This document shows positions 6,258 to 6,650 of a stretch of DNA of 6,650 nucleotides, piece by piece. A model generated the notes under the pieces. The model searched no databases. It was not told the origin of the DNA and worked only from the letters and a program-made list of their open reading frames with translations. The position numbers and the translations under genes were made by a program. The stretch's first letter is position 1; every line of letters begins with the position of its first letter. The stretch is from JBLNCE01 sp050260415. Its GTDB lineage: Bacteria; Bacillota; UBA4882; JAAYXC01. Where the stretch lies: positions 1 to 6,650 of the forward strand of contig JBLNCE010000119.1 of the NCBI GenBank assembly GCA_050260415.1. Reading direction: 5' to 3'.

Positions 6258-6323
6258 ATGAAAAAGTCTCACATCATCAATCATAAGGTAGGGCCAAATA
6301 GTTACCTAGGAGTTATGACATGA
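6258..6323 (+). CDS. Possible 21-residue leader peptide overlapping the PHP gene start
   Basis: ATG 6258 opens a 21-codon frame (starting MKKSHIINHK) whose TGA at 6321-6323 overlaps the ATG of the PHP gene in an ATGA junction, the arrangement seen in translational coupling. GGAGGG (6250-6255) precedes it, but only two bases from the ATG, which is too close for good initiation. There is no homology that I recognise. It may be a chance frame. Confidence 0.2.
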   Translation: MKKSHIINHKVGPNSYLGVMT

Positions 6324-6650
6324 GACCTTACAGGTACGACCTGCATGTGCACACCGAGGAAGGCAGCGAGTGCGGGCGAATCGCCGGCCGGAAACTAGCG
6401 GACCTATACTTGGCCGCGGGCTATGCGGGATTGTAATTACGGATCATTTTAGCCCGCCCTTTCTTGCCAAGCTAAGATCGATGTCGTGGGAGGGAAAAGT
6501 TGACCGCTATCGCACGGGCTATCGCGCGGCGGCGGCACGCGGCCGGGAAATCGGCCTCACGGTCCTGTTCGGTCTGGAGCTGAAGTTCGCGGACGGGGAT
6601 CCAAACGATTACCTCGTTTACGGCGTGGATGCATGTTTCTTGAAAGAAAA
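6320..6650 (+). pseudogene. PHP-domain phosphoesterase-like gene, frameshifted and 3' truncated by the window
   Basis: The gene starts at ATG 6320, seven bases after AGGAG (6308-6312). The first 38 codons read MRPYRYDLHVHTEEGSECGR and continue to GYAGL, where a TAA (6434-6436) stops the frame. Moving to the frame that contains 6430-6432 gives IVITDHFSPPF and stays open to the window end, through GLTVLFGLELKF and NDYLVYGVD. The two halves join as GYAG-IVITDHF, exactly the PHP pattern: YDLHVHT and ITDHF carry metal-binding His and Asp residues, and the LELKF Glu is also typical. One base is missing in or next to the GGG at 6427-6429; an extra G restores the frame. PHP enzymes hydrolyse phosphoesters using a metal cluster, and the substrate here is unknown. 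This is either a real mutation or a homopolymer sequencing error. Confidence 0.88.

Overview
The window is a moderately GC-rich bacterial locus for uptake and processing of a carbohydrate, with all genes on the + strand. In order it holds the 3' end of a probable extracellular carbohydrate-active protein, a NarL-type two-component pair, a strong intrinsic terminator, a three-gene ABC importer of the LplB/LplC/LipO class (two permeases and a 523-residue binding protein), a GC-rich hairpin, and the start of a PHP-domain phosphoesterase-like gene that is broken by a one-base frameshift and runs off the window. No tRNA, rRNA, CRISPR array, insertion sequence or phage gene is visible.

Organism: Shine-Dalgarno sites are strong. 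The best, AGGAGGTGATC before the kinase, is fully complementary to the usual 16S 3' end. The transporter class is common in Bacillota and in polysaccharide-degrading bacteria of several other phyla. The binding protein has a cleavable Sec signal ending in Ala-Leu-Ala and no lipobox cysteine, which fits a cell with a periplasm better than a classical monoderm. A diderm polysaccharide degrader (for example a Limnochordia-like Bacillota) is my inference; the sequence does not name the taxon.

Layout: 1-422 is the C-terminal part of the upstream enzyme, followed by a 12-bp hairpin (439-467). 520-1806 is a histidine kinase with about six membrane segments, a HisKA_3 dimerisation/phosphoacceptor domain and an HATPase domain. 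Its start is probably a CTG at 520, because the only good ribosome binding site lies there. 1803-2477 is a NarL/LuxR response regulator that starts on a TTG overlapping the kinase stop. A perfect 16-bp stem plus T-run (2514-2550) ends this operon. A candidate promoter (2579-2607) then serves the transporter genes: permease 1 (2659-3624), permease 2 (3635-4525) and binding protein (4611-6182). A second hairpin (6207-6237) follows, then the PHP gene (6320 to the window end).

How they may work together: the upstream enzyme would cut or bind a polysaccharide outside the cytoplasm, the binding protein would capture the oligosaccharide, and the two permeases would import it using an ATPase encoded elsewhere, since none is present here. 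The kinase/regulator pair is well placed to control the transporter, but no regulator binding site is proven. Protein sizes and an EF-hand-like loop in the binding protein recall the Sphingomonas alginate importer (AlgM1/AlgM2/AlgQ). That makes an acidic oligosaccharide a testable guess, not a conclusion.
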